Below are positions 17,816 to 26,783 of a DNA stretch of 64,000 bases, one piece after another. Source of the DNA: Bradyrhizobium ontarionense. Its GTDB lineage: Bacteria > Pseudomonadota > Alphaproteobacteria > Rhizobiales > Xanthobacteraceae. The stretch spans positions 186,001 to 250,000 of the forward strand of contig NZ_CP088156.1 in NCBI RefSeq assembly GCF_021088345.1, given 5' to 3'. The number at the start of each line of letters is the position of its first letter. Within the stretch, counting starts at the first letter, position 1. The notes below the pieces were generated by a model. That model did no database searches and had not been told where the DNA came from. It saw only the letters and a program-made list of their open reading frames with translations. The translations under genes were made by a program, and so were the position numbers.

Positions 17816-19519
17816 ATGACCGCCGCCGACGGGTTCAGGATCACGCTGGCGCAGCTCGATCCGACGGTCGGCGATCCCAAGGGCAACGCGGCGAAGGCGC
17901 GTGAGGCCCGCGCGAAAGCTGCAGCCGACGGCGCCGACCTGGTGCTGCTGCCGGAGCTGTTCATGTCCGGCTATCCGCCGGAGGATCTCGTCCTGAAGCC
18001 GGCCTTTCAGGCCGCCTGCCGCGCCGCGATCGAGGCGCTGGCGCGCGAGACCGCCGATGGCGGGCCTGCGGTGCTGATCGGCACGCCCTGGGTCGAGGAT
18101 GGTCAACTCTACAATGCCAGCGCGCTGCTCGACGGCGGCCGCATCGCGGCGCTGCGCTTCAAGACCAATCTGCCTGATGACCGTGCGCTCGGTCCGAAGC
18201 GTCTGTTCGCGCGCGGCCCCGCCGCCGGCCCGGTCAGCGTGCGGGGATTGCGCATCGGCGTGGCGATCGGCGACGACATCGGGGTCGAAGAGGCCGAAGG
18301 CTACGAGAACGTGGTCGAGACCCTGGCCGAAACCGGCGCCGAGATCATCGTGGCGCCGAGCGCCTCGCCCTATATCCGCGACGGCGGCGACCGGCGCCTC
18401 TCCGCCGCCGTGGCCCGCGTCACCGAAAGCGACCTGCCGCTGATCTATCTCAACCAGGTCGGCGGCCAGGATGACCAGGTGTTCGACGGTGCGTCCTTCG
18501 CGCTCAACGCCGATCTGTCGGTCGCCGCGCAACTGCCCGGCTTCGTCGAGGCGATTGTGACGCTGAGCTGGAGCAGGGCGCCGGACGGCTGGCAATGCGA
18601 GGGCCCGGTGACGGCCCTGCTCGAGGGCGACAAGGCGGACTACGCGGCTTGCGTGCTCGGCCTGCGCGACCATGTCGGCAAGAACGGCTTCGCTGGCGTC
18701 ATGCTCGACCTGTCCGGCGGCATCGAGTCCGCGCTATCGGCGGTGATGGCCGTCGACGCGCTCGGAGCCGACAAGGTGCGCGGCGTGGTGATGCCTGATC
18801 GCGACCCGCCGCAGCGTGACTCTGTCAGGTTCGCCGCGAATCTCGGCATCGCCTGTGAGGTGCTGCCGATCGAGCCGGCAGTCGAGGGCTTCAAGAGCGT
18901 CCTGTCGGGAACGCTCGCGACCGACGCGCATGAAGATCTGCTGGGGCGCGTGCGCGGCACGCTGCTGATGGCGCTGGCCAATACGTCCGGCGCGGTGGTC
19001 GTCACCGCGACGAGCAAGTCGGAGCTGTTGATCGGCCGAACGCGCGATGCTGGCGACGTGACCGGTGCGTTCGCCCCGCTCAAGGACATCACCGCGAGCG
19101 AGGCGCTTCGTTTGGCGGCGCTGCGCAACGGCTGGAAGCCCGACGATGCGCGCGGACCATCCGGCGAGGTCGTTCCGCCCGATCTCATCGCGCGTTCGTC
19201 GGGCGCGCAGCAGCGCGGCGAGCCTCTGCCGGCTGATGACGTGCTCGACGCCATTCTCGCGCGGATCATCGACGGGGAGCCGCTCGCCGCGATCATCGCC
19301 GTGGGCTTCGATCGCGCCGCCGTCACGCACATCGATCGGCTGGTGACATCGGCCGAAGCCAGACGGCGACAAGCGGCACCCGGCGTGAAGCTGACGACGC
19401 GTCATCGCCTCTCCCCCATCACCAACCGCTTTCGCGATGACGGCGCGCTGCCGCCTGAGCCGGACCAGACGCTGATCGAACGCAGTGGCCGCGCGTCGAC
19501 CGACGCGTTCGAAGGGTAA
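17816..19519 (+). CDS. NAD synthetase-like protein, catalytic residues degenerate
   Basis: A 567-residue protein with the full two-domain plan of glutamine-dependent NAD synthetase (NadE): an N-terminal nitrilase-type glutaminase and a C-terminal ATP-pyrophosphatase synthetase. Key residues are changed in both. The nucleophile Cys of the usual ICEDIW reads IGDDIG (Gly152). The ATP loop SGGxDS reads SGGIES (Glu304). The usual TGNKSE reads ATSKSE, the YATLYGD segment reads RTRDAGD, and the basic residue after the PIKD motif is lost. The frame is intact throughout. It may be a pseudoenzyme or paralogue with a new role. ATG 17816 was chosen over an upstream TTG. Confidence 0.85.
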   Translation: MTAADGFRITLAQLDPTVGDPKGNAAKAREARAKAAADGADLVLLPELFMSGYPPEDLVLKPAFQAACRAAIEALARETADGGPAVLIGTPWVEDGQLYNASALLDGGRIAALRFKTNLPDDRALGPKRLFARGPAAGPVSVRGLRIGVAIGDDIGVEEAEGYENVVETLAETGAEIIVAPSASPYIRDGGDRRLSAAVARVTESDLPLIYLNQVGGQDDQVFDGASFALNADLSVAAQLPGFVEAIVTLSWSRAPDGWQCEGPVTALLEGDKADYAACVLGLRDHVGKNGFAGVMLDLSGGIESALSAVMAVDALGADKVRGVVMPDRDPPQRDSVRFAANLGIACEVLPIEPAVEGFKSVLSGTLATDAHEDLLGRVRGTLLMALANTSGAVVVTATSKSELLIGRTRDAGDVTGAFAPLKDITASEALRLAALRNGWKPDDARGPSGEVVPPDLIARSSGAQQRGEPLPADDVLDAILARIIDGEPLAAIIAVGFDRAAVTHIDRLVTSAEARRRQAAPGVKLTTRHRLSPITNRFRDDGALPPEPDQTLIERSGRASTDAFEG

Positions 19520-19543
19520 CGGCGGATGGCCCGGCGATCTCGA

Positions 19544-20716
19544 TCAGCGCGTCGGGATGAAGGTCGGGCCGACGGTGCGGATCTGCTTGTCGCCACCGGC
19601 GCCGGTCGTGGTGTCGGTGGCCGAGGGGGCTGCGGCTTCGGCCGGCGCGGCACCCTTCCTGGCGGCGTTCGCCGGCGGCTTGCCGGTCTGGCGCTGCTGC
19701 ATCCGCTTGGCGCTCTCCTCGGTGACGATGATGTCACCCTGCTGCTCGGCGGAGGCCTTGTCGTCGATCGATTTCAGCGCATCGGCCCAGGTCTGTCCGG
19801 GCGCCTTGCAGGAGCAGGTCGGGTTGAACTCGGTGCGATATTTGAACGCGTTGGCCAGCGCGCTGTAGGGCTGGCCGTTGACCGAGACCGCCTGGTTCAT
19901 GTCCTCGCCAGGATTGCGATAGGTGAACAGCGTCGCGTCGGCGGCGGGACATTGCGCCTTGCAGGCACGCTCGTCGTCGGAGAAGCGGCCGGGAACGGTC
20001 GCGAACGAGATCGGGAAATAGGCGCCGTCGCAGCTGCGCACGCAGACCGTGCGATAGGTGCCCTGGGGCGCCGCAAGGTCGGCGCTGGGCGGGGGCAGGG
20101 AGGCTGCCGGGTTGCTGTCGGGTCCACCGCCGAACAGGCTGGTCAGGAAGTTGCCGCCGCCACCACCACCGCCGCCTCCGCGGTTGGCGTTGGCGTATTG
20201 CTGGTACTGCGGCCCGCAATTGTTCTGGCCCAAGGCGGCCAGGACGGAACGGCGTTGGTTGTCGCGCTCACCGCCGAACCCGCCGCCGCGCAGCCGCTCG
20301 AGGCTGTTCGTGATCTGGTCCAGGTTGGTGCGCATCTGCTGGATCTGGTTGTTGACCGGGCCGCATTCGGCCGAGCGACCGTTGAATATCGAGAAGAAAC
20401 CGGGGCTATCGCAGCCCATCCGCTTGGCCTGCATGCTGACGCGATCGAGCTCGGACTGCTGCTTGGCGGCGGCGTCCTGATAGCGCCGGATCTGGTCCTC
20501 GCGGCCGGGATCACCGCCACCGCCGCGGTCGATCGAGGCGAGCTGCGATTCGAGCCGGGGACAGATGGGATTGACACCGGCCTGCGGCGCGGGCTGGCCC
20601 GGCGCCATCTGGGCGTAGGTGTCGGAACTCGATTGCGCAGAGGCGTGAGAGCTCGTCAGAGCGAAACCAAGCAGCGCAGCGGAGGCCAACAGGCGCGGAG
20701 ACAGGGAAGCGATCAA
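19544..20716 (-). CDS. DUF2865 domain-containing secreted protein
   Basis: A 390-residue protein with a signal peptide (about 1-27). A helical region rich in Gln/Arg follows (about 50-160), then a poly-Gly linker (a run of nine Gly). The conserved cysteine-rich DUF2865 domain comes next: VCVRSCDGAYFPISFAT, then CKAQCPAADATLFTYRNPGEDM and CSCKAPGQTW. The C-terminus is low-complexity Ala/Pro/Thr-rich. DUF2865 is largely confined to Rhizobiales-type bacteria and is of unknown function. Predicted periplasmic or surface-associated. Confidence 0.88.
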   Translation of the reverse strand: MIASLSPRLLASAALLGFALTSSHASAQSSSDTYAQMAPGQPAPQAGVNPICPRLESQLASIDRGGGGDPGREDQIRRYQDAAAKQQSELDRVSMQAKRMGCDSPGFFSIFNGRSAECGPVNNQIQQMRTNLDQITNSLERLRGGGFGGERDNQRRSVLAALGQNNCGPQYQQYANANRGGGGGGGGGNFLTSLFGGGPDSNPAASLPPPSADLAAPQGTYRTVCVRSCDGAYFPISFATVPGRFSDDERACKAQCPAADATLFTYRNPGEDMNQAVSVNGQPYSALANAFKYRTEFNPTCSCKAPGQTWADALKSIDDKASAEQQGDIIVTEESAKRMQQRQTGKPPANAARKGAAPAEAAAPSATDTTTGAGGDKQIRTVGPTFIPTR

Positions 20717-20868
20717 GATGCGGTATTCCGGTCCATGGGTGCTGCCGCGGGACTAGCACAGATTTCGGAATATTCGCGGCAGCGGCCGGCCTCCCATAGC
20801 CGCTTTGTTCGGCAGCGTCACGTCGTTTCCGGGGCGCTGAGATGGCGGGAACACCGCGACCGGGCCCG

Positions 20869-21177
20869 TCAGCGCTGGCAGGTGATCGCGACATACTCGT
20901 TGCAGCCGCTGTGGGTGCAGTTTGCGCCGGCTTTCGGCACCGATCCGGTGATTTCGTCGGGGTCGACGCGGCGGTAGGATGAGGCCTGAGCAAAATCCCG
21001 TGATTGGCAGTAGGAGCGGGCGGCCGAGGCGCCGCATCTGTCGCCCTTAGCCAGGCACTGGTCGACGCCATAGCCGTCGGCTTCGTTGGCGATGATGAAG
21101 ATGCGGCTCTCCGCCGAAGCGGCCGTCGCAGCGGCAATGAGAACACAGCAGGCGAGCAGCGCCGAGGAGAATCGCAT
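20869..21177 (-). CDS. Small cysteine-rich secreted protein
   Basis: A 102-residue protein with a signal peptide (about 1-22, ending SAES). The mature chain has six or more Cys residues that could form disulfides: CLAKGDRCG, SYCQSRDF, and CTHSGCNEYVAITCQR at the end. It is in the same orientation as the DUF2865 gene, 152 bp upstream of that gene's start. I do not recognise a named family. Periplasmic location is predicted. Confidence 0.75.
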   Translation of the reverse strand: MRFSSALLACCVLIAAATAASAESRIFIIANEADGYGVDQCLAKGDRCGASAARSYCQSRDFAQASSYRRVDPDEITGSVPKAGANCTHSGCNEYVAITCQR

Positions 21178-21578
21178 GGTGCACCGGTCGGTGAGGGATA
21201 CAACTCATGGTTAGGCCAAAAAGGTTAAAAATGATTAACCATGAGGCAGGGCGCGAGCATTTGGGCGGCGAAAACGGCCGTTTTGCGGCTCTTGACGGAA
21301 ACATTCCGCTGCATCATGGTGAGTTTCATGAACGGTTTCCTCGCCATCTGCTGCATTTGCCGCGAGATTACGCGCTAGCGATTCGCTGGCTGAGGCCGTC
21401 TTTTCTCAACAGAGATGATCAGGACGCCCGGCCGGTAGGTCGGACGCGTGATTCGCGCCATGGCTGCCCGCCTGCGGGCCGTCATGGGGCGTAGGACAGC
21501 CGTTGCGTTTCGCGGGGGATCGGCCGTTGGCAGGCCCGGTCCGGCGAGGCGGAAGCACAGGGCATTCGAGGACGGACC
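21178..21578. other. Divergent intergenic region
   Basis: A 401-base gap between the divergently transcribed small secreted protein and cysS. An A+T-rich patch at about 21215-21245 (GGTTAAAAATGATTAACC) is a plausible promoter or regulator site for the leftward gene. No gene is supported. Confidence 0.5.
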
Positions 21579-23231
21579 ATGGACTTGCGTTTGTACGACA
21601 CCGCGTCGCGGGAAAAGCGCCCCTTCGTGCCGCTCGATCCCGGCAATGTCCGCATGTATGTCTGCGGACCGACGGTCTACGACTTCGCCCATATCGGCAA
21701 TGCGCGCCCGGTGATCGTCTTCGATGTGCTGTTCCGGCTGCTGCGGCATGTCTACGGCAAGGATCACGTCACCTATGTCCGCAACATCACGGACGTCGAC
21801 GACAAGATCAACGCGCGCGCCGCGCGCGACTTTCCGGGGTTGCCGCTGAACGAGGCGATCCGCAAGGTCACGGAGGTAACGGCGAACCAGTTCTATGCGG
21901 ATGCCGCGGCGCTCGGCTGCCTGGAGCCGACAGTGCAGCCGCGGGCCACCGACTTCGTGCTGCCGCGCGCCGATGGCAAGGCGGACATGGTGACGCTGAT
22001 CAAGCAACTGATCGCGCGCGGCCATGCCTATGAGGCGGGCGGCGAGGTGCTGTTCGACACCAGGTCGATGCCGGACTACGGCGCGCTGTCGGGCCGCAAG
22101 CTCGACGAGCAGCTTGCCGGCGCCCGCGTTGCCGTCGATGCGCACAAGCGGAATTCGGCTGACTTCGTGCTGTGGAAGCAGTCGTCGGCGGACGAGCCGG
22201 GCTGGGATAGCCCGTGGGGTCGTGGCCGTCCGGGCTGGCACATCGAATGCTCGGCGATGAGCGCGGCCTATCTCGGCGAGGTCTTCGACATCCACGGCGG
22301 CGGGCTCGACCTGATCTTCCCGCACCATGAGAACGAGATCGCGCAGTCGCGCTGTGCCCATGGCACCTCGGTAATGGCGAACTACTGGCTGCACAACGAG
22401 TTCGTGCAGGTCGAGGGCGCGAAGATGTCGAAGAGCCTCGGCAACTTCGTCACCATTCGAGAAATTCTACAGGGTTGGCGAGGGAGGGAGTGGGCAGGAA
22501 ACGCGGTTCGTTTGGCTATGCTTAGCTCGCATTATCGAACGCCGCTCGATTGGTCTAAAGAGCGCATCTCGGAAGCTGAGAAAGAGATGGCGTTTGTAGC
22601 GGATCACTTTAGCGGCCTCTGCGCGAACTGCTTTAACAATGACCTGCACTCGTTTTCTAGCTGGATAGAGACAGACGTTGCTGCTCCGCTAGACGAAATG
22701 CTCTTCCACATCTGCGATGACCTCAATACCCCAGCAGCATTGGCTGCCATTCGATCCAGGTACAATAACGTAGGTAAGGATCCGTATGTCGCGTCTCAAG
22801 TCCTGAGTTCCTTGGAGCTCTTGGGCGTAGTCGATCGTCGAACCATTCTTCTGAACGGCTTTCCAATACTTCGGGGGATCTATGATCCCGAGGCGATCAA
22901 GCCGATGAGCCTGATCGGTCGACGAATTCAGATTGCACTGCTCAATCAAGCTTCCATCCCAGAAGAAGTCAGTGATTTTCTTCAACAGCTGAATATTCAG
23001 GTCAGTTTGGGTCCTGCAGGGCAGCTGTTCTTGGAACGGAAATCAGAGGACGTCGAGCGCGACCGGAAAAAAATTGAGCATCTGATCGGCGAGCGGAATG
23101 CGGCACGTGCTCGTAAGGACTTCGCTGAGTCTGATCGTATCAGAGATGAGCTCGCGTCCATGGGCATAGTTCTGAAGGATCGCAAGGGCCCCGACGGCAA
23201 GCCGGTCACGACCTGGGAGATCGCGCGATGA
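21579..23231 (+). CDS. cysS: Cysteinyl-tRNA synthetase, mosaic
   Basis: Class I aminoacyl-tRNA synthetase charging tRNA-Cys. Catalytic motifs are intact: the first zinc ligand in [14 protein letters not shown] as [18 protein letters not shown] and HHENE for zinc, and KMSKSLGN. The protein is 550 residues against about 460 usual. From just after [12 protein letters not shown] (about 22455) to about 23185 the DNA is markedly richer in A+T. The protein there ([17 protein letters not shown] onward) departs from the usual rhizobial sequence and holds the extra length. The last 15 codons return to normal composition. This looks like a recombinant gene. A GAGGACGG ribosome site precedes the start. 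Confidence 0.92.
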   Translation: MDLRLYDTASREKRPFVPLDPGNVRMYVCGPTVYDFAHIGNARPVIVFDVLFRLLRHVYGKDHVTYVRNITDVDDKINARAARDFPGLPLNEAIRKVTEVTANQFYADAAALGCLEPTVQPRATDFVLPRADGKADMVTLIKQLIARGHAYEAGGEVLFDTRSMPDYGALSGRKLDEQLAGARVAVDAHKRNSADFVLWKQSSADEPGWDSPWGRGRPGWHIECSAMSAAYLGEVFDIHGGGLDLIFPHHENEIAQSRCAHGTSVMANYWLHNEFVQVEGAKMSKSLGNFVTIREILQGWRGREWAGNAVRLAMLSSHYRTPLDWSKERISEAEKEMAFVADHFSGLCANCFNNDLHSFSSWIETDVAAPLDEMLFHICDDLNTPAALAAIRSRYNNVGKDPYVASQVLSSLELLGVVDRRTILLNGFPILRGIYDPEAIKPMSLIGRRIQIALLNQASIPEEVSDFLQQLNIQVSLGPAGQLFLERKSEDVERDRKKIEHLIGERNAARARKDFAESDRIRDELASMGIVLKDRKGPDGKPVTTWEIAR

Positions 23232-23341
23232 GCAAGCCCGACACGCCGTTTCCACGGCACTGGCTGTACTACATCGGACTGAAGCTGGTGCTGATCGTGA
23301 GCGCGGTGGCGCTGGTCACGAAACTCTACGGCATGTGGTGA
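23228..23341 (+). CDS. 37-residue single-pass membrane peptide
   Basis: A short open frame whose ATG overlaps the cysS stop (ATGA). It encodes 37 residues with one membrane helix (about 17-34) after the hydrophilic opening [12 protein letters not shown], and ends KLYGMW. Its stop lies four bases before the GNAT start. Tight coupling on both sides and a well-formed membrane helix argue for a real small protein. Function unknown. Confidence 0.6.
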   Translation: MSKPDTPFPRHWLYYIGLKLVLIVSAVALVTKLYGMW

Positions 23342-23345
23342 CGCC

Positions 23346-23849
23346 ATGGGACAGGCTCTTCCGAGGCCCGCATTGCGGCCGTTCCTGCCCGCCGACACGC
23401 CGCTGCTGGCGTCGATCTTCGTCGCCAGCATCCAGGAGCTGACATCGGACGACTACAGCGCGGAGCAGCAGGAGGCCTGGGCCTCCGCCGCCGACGATGA
23501 AGTGGAGTTCGGCAAGAAGCTCGCCGCCGGGCTCACCTTGATTGCGACCATGCAGGGCTCGCCGGTCGGCTTCGCCTCGCTCCGGGGCAACGACCATATC
23601 GACATGCTCTATGTGCATCCGAGCGTGGTCGGGCAGGGCGTCGGGACACTGCTGTGTGATGCGCTGGAAAAACTCACAGCCGCCCGCGGTGCGACCCACC
23701 TGTCCGTCGATGCCAGCGACACCGCGGTCGATTTTTTCAAGACGCGCGGCTACGTCGCGCAACAGCGCAACAGCGTCACCGTCAACGACGAATGGCTCGC
23801 CAATACCACGATGAAGAAAGAGCTGGCGCCGGGCGGAGCGAAGACATGA
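23346..23849 (+). CDS. GNAT family N-acetyltransferase
   Basis: A 167-residue GNAT-fold protein that would transfer an acetyl group from acetyl-CoA to an unknown substrate. The beta4/alpha3 acetyl-CoA motif reads DMLYVHPSVVGQGVGTLLCDAL, and the C-terminal VDFFKTRGYVAQQ segment is typical. Its TGA overlaps the cimA ATG (ATGA), so it belongs to the cysS-GNAT-cimA transcription unit. Confidence 0.88.
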   Translation: MGQALPRPALRPFLPADTPLLASIFVASIQELTSDDYSAEQQEAWASAADDEVEFGKKLAAGLTLIATMQGSPVGFASLRGNDHIDMLYVHPSVVGQGVGTLLCDALEKLTAARGATHLSVDASDTAVDFFKTRGYVAQQRNSVTVNDEWLANTTMKKELAPGGAKT

Positions 23850-25453
23850 GCACGACAGGCAGGGAACGGCTTTATCTGTTCGACACCACCTTGCGCGACG
23901 GCGCGCAGACCAACGGTGTCGATTTCACGCTGGCCGACAAGCAGGCGATCGCGCGGCTGCTGGACGATCTCGGCATCGACTATGTCGAGGGCGGCTACCC
24001 CGGCGCCAATCCGCTCGACACGGAGTTCTTCGCCGAGAAGCCGAAGCTGGGCCACGCCCGGTTCACGGCGTTCGGCATGACCCGGCGCGCGGGACGTTCG
24101 GTCTCGAACGATCCCGGCGTGGCCGCGCTGCTGGAGGCCAGGGCGGACGCGATCTGCTTCGTCGCGAAGGCGTCGGCCTATCAGGTGCGCGTGGCGCTCG
24201 AGACCACCAACGAGGAGAACCTGGCTTCCATCCGCGACAGCGTCACCGCGGCCAAGGCTGCCGGCCGCGAAGTGATGCTCGACTGCGAGCATTTCTTCGA
24301 CGGCTACAAGGAGAATGCGGATTTTGCGCTGGCCTGCGCACGCGCGGCCTTTGAGGCCGGCGCGCGCTGGGTGGTGCTGTGCGACACCAATGGCGGCACC
24401 ATGCCGCACGAGATCGAGGCCATCGTCGGCGAGGTCGTCAAGCATGTGCCCGGCGACCGCGTCGGCATCCACGCCCATAACGACACCGAGCAGGCGGTGG
24501 CGAACTCGCTCGCCGCGGTGCGCGCCGGTGCGCGCCAGATCCAGGGCACGCTGAACGGCCTGGGCGAGCGCTGCGGCAATGCCAATCTGTGCTCGCTGAT
24601 CCCGACCTTGAAGCTGAAGACAGAGTTCGCGGACCGGTTCGAGATCGCGGTCTCGGACCAGCAGCTCGCCGGGCTGATGAAGGTGTCGCGCACGCTCGAC
24701 GACATGCTCAACCGCGCGCCGAACCGCCACGCGCCTTACGTCGGTGAGAGCGCCTTCGTGACCAAGACCGGCATTCATGCGTCAGCGGTGCTGAAAGACC
24801 CTCACACCTACGAGCACGTGCTGCCCGAGAGCGTCGGCAATCGTCGCAAGGTGCTGGTCTCCGACCAGGCCGGCCGGTCGAATGTCATTGCGGCGCTGGA
24901 GCGGGGCGGCATTCCGTTCAGCAAGAGCGATCCCAAGCTGACGCGCCTCGTCGAGGAGCTGAAGGAGCGCGAGGCGGCCGGCTATGCCTACGAGTCCGCC
25001 AACGCCTCGTTCGAGCTGCTGGCGCGACGCACGCTCGGCTCGGTGCCGGATTACTTCCGGGTCGAGCAGTTCGACGTCAATGTCGAGCAGCGCTACAACG
25101 CGCTCGGTGAGCGCGTCACGGTGGCGCTCGCCGTGGTCAAGGTCGACGTCGCCGGCGAGCGGCTGATCTCGGCCGCCGAAGGCAATGGTCCGGTCAACGC
25201 GCTCGACGTCGCGCTGCGCAAGGATCTCGGCAAGTATCAGGGCTATATCGACGGCCTCAAGCTGATCGACTACCGCGTGCGTATCCTCAATGGCGGCACC
25301 GAGGCGGTCACGCGCGTCCTGATCGAGAGCGAGGACGAGACGGGCGAACGCTGGACCACGGTCGGCGTCTCGCCCAACATTATCGACGCCTCGTTCCAGG
25401 CGCTGATGGATTCGGTGTTCTACAAGCTGGTGAAGTCCGGCGCGCCGGGGTGA
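23846..25453 (+). CDS. cimA: Citramalate synthase
   Basis: A 535-residue enzyme of the isopropylmalate/citramalate synthase family. It condenses pyruvate and acetyl-CoA to citramalate, giving 2-oxobutyrate for isoleucine without threonine. The TIM-barrel N-terminus has LFDTTLRDGAQTNGVDF and the metal-site HAHND in IHAHNDTEQAVANSL, plus GTLNGLGERCGNANL. The C-terminal third is a LeuA-dimer regulatory domain. The length and the DGAQTNGVDF variant match the TIGR00977 type. Leucine-type feedback control is expected from the family. Confidence 0.92.
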   Translation: MSTTGRERLYLFDTTLRDGAQTNGVDFTLADKQAIARLLDDLGIDYVEGGYPGANPLDTEFFAEKPKLGHARFTAFGMTRRAGRSVSNDPGVAALLEARADAICFVAKASAYQVRVALETTNEENLASIRDSVTAAKAAGREVMLDCEHFFDGYKENADFALACARAAFEAGARWVVLCDTNGGTMPHEIEAIVGEVVKHVPGDRVGIHAHNDTEQAVANSLAAVRAGARQIQGTLNGLGERCGNANLCSLIPTLKLKTEFADRFEIAVSDQQLAGLMKVSRTLDDMLNRAPNRHAPYVGESAFVTKTGIHASAVLKDPHTYEHVLPESVGNRRKVLVSDQAGRSNVIAALERGGIPFSKSDPKLTRLVEELKEREAAGYAYESANASFELLARRTLGSVPDYFRVEQFDVNVEQRYNALGERVTVALAVVKVDVAGERLISAAEGNGPVNALDVALRKDLGKYQGYIDGLKLIDYRVRILNGGTEAVTRVLIESEDETGERWTTVGVSPNIIDASFQALMDSVFYKLVKSGAPG

Positions 25454-25462
25454 ATTAGGTGG

Positions 25463-25546
25463 CCGTCATTGCGAGCGCAGCGAAGCAATCCAGAGTCTTT
25501 CCGCGGATTGAGTCTGGATTGCTTCGTCGCTATCCTCGCACTGACG
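25463..25546. repeat. Dispersed repeat A, copy 2
   Basis: The left arm begins CCGTCATTGCGAGCGCAGCG and includes AAGCAATCCAG. The right arm CTGGATTGCTTCG is followed by a degenerate end (CGCTATCCTCGCACTGACG). It is the same element as at 15439-15516, inserted between cimA and the VOC gene. Confidence 0.8.
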
Positions 25547-25568
25547 TGGAGAGGCCAGGAGCAAGTGC

Positions 25569-25946
25569 ATGATCGACCACGTCTCCATCGGCGTCAGCGA
25601 TCTCGTCCGCAGCGCGCGCTTCTACGAGCTCGCGCTGGCGCCGCTCGGCCTGACGCGCCTGATCGAGCGTCCCGCCACGGTCGGCTTCGGCAAGGCCTAT
25701 CCGGAGTTCTGGATCAATCTGCGCTCCGCGATGGCGCGAGTTTCGGCCGAGACCGGCTCGCATCTCTGCTTCCGCGCGAAGAGCACGGCCGAGGTCGATG
25801 CGTTCCATGCCGCGGCGATCACGGCCGGCGGTGTGTCGGACGGGGCGCCCGGACTGCGGCCGCATGACCGCGTACGCTATTATGCCGCCTTCGTGCTCGA
25901 TCCCGACGGCAATCGGATCGAGGCGGTGACGTTTCCTGCGGAGTAG
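25569..25946 (+). CDS. VOC (glyoxalase/dioxygenase-like) family protein
   Basis: A 125-residue protein with the paired beta-alpha-beta-beta-beta repeats of the vicinal oxygen chelate fold. The opening MIDHVSIGVSDLVRSARFYE supplies the first His ligand. The C-terminal AFVLDPDGNRIEAVTF supplies the Glu ligand. An AGGAG ribosome site precedes the ATG. Substrate unknown. Confidence 0.88.
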   Translation: MIDHVSIGVSDLVRSARFYELALAPLGLTRLIERPATVGFGKAYPEFWINLRSAMARVSAETGSHLCFRAKSTAEVDAFHAAAITAGGVSDGAPGLRPHDRVRYYAAFVLDPDGNRIEAVTFPAE

Positions 25947-25949
25947 GAG

Positions 25950-26552
25950 TCAGAGTCGCTTGGCGATCTCCGGCGCCATCTCGGCATCTTCCTTGGCGAC
26001 GCGCGCGGCCGCTTCGCGCAGCCGCGGCAGGATGTCTTCGACGCGATCGGCCTTCAGCAGCTCGATCTGGAAGCCGGGCCGGATGAACTCGGTCTCGCGC
26101 ATGTGCGCAAGCAGCCCGAACAGCGGCTCCCAGAAGCCGTCGATATTGGCCATCAGAACCGGCTTGGCGTGGCGGCCGAGCTGCTTCCAGGTCAGCTGTT
26201 CGACCAGTTCCTCGAGCGTGCCGATGCCGCCGGGCAGGGCGACGAACGCATCGGAATGCTCGAACATCAGCCGCTTGCGCTCGTGCATGTCGGGGGTGAC
26301 GATGAGGTCCTTCAGCGGCATCATGACTTCCTTCTTCACCAGGAAATCGGGGATGATGCCGGTCACATCGCCGCCATGATCGAGCACGGACTTGGCGACT
26401 GCGCCCATCATACCGATGGAGCCGCCGCCATAGACGAGTCTGACGCCGTTCTCGGCAAACACCTTGCCGAGTGCTCTCGCTGATTCGATGAAGCTGGGAT
26501 TGGTCCCCGGGCCGGAGCCGCAATAGACACAGACGGTGCGGATTTCAGTCAT
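25950..26552 (-). CDS. LOG family protein (cytokinin riboside 5'-monophosphate phosphoribohydrolase type)
   Basis: A 200-residue Rossmann-fold protein of the LOG/TIGR00730 family. It has the nucleotide-site motif YGGGSIGMMGA and the catalytic LPGGIGTLEE. Family members cleave nucleoside 5'-monophosphates, and in plant-associated organisms some release free cytokinins. ATG 26552 gives the conserved start MTEIRTVCVYCGSGPG; longer upstream frames lack similarity. Convergent with the VOC gene, three bases apart. Confidence 0.9.
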   Translation of the reverse strand: MTEIRTVCVYCGSGPGTNPSFIESARALGKVFAENGVRLVYGGGSIGMMGAVAKSVLDHGGDVTGIIPDFLVKKEVMMPLKDLIVTPDMHERKRLMFEHSDAFVALPGGIGTLEELVEQLTWKQLGRHAKPVLMANIDGFWEPLFGLLAHMRETEFIRPGFQIELLKADRVEDILPRLREAAARVAKEDAEMAPEIAKRL

Positions 26553-26783
26553 TGGACGGATGTGACACTGCAGTTGGAAGGCGTCAAGACGGAGGCGGGC
26601 AGGGCTCTGCTCGCCAATTTTCACGAAATGGTACAGACGGGCTGAATTCAGTGATGCAAATACTGCGCCGCCGCAACGGAATCCGTTGAAGTGCGGGTGC
26701 ATGTGGCGGCCGGACTCTCTATATGAGGCCTGCACCGCCCGGCGCCACGACACGCCCAGACCTCCGCTGTTCCAGATCGCTTG

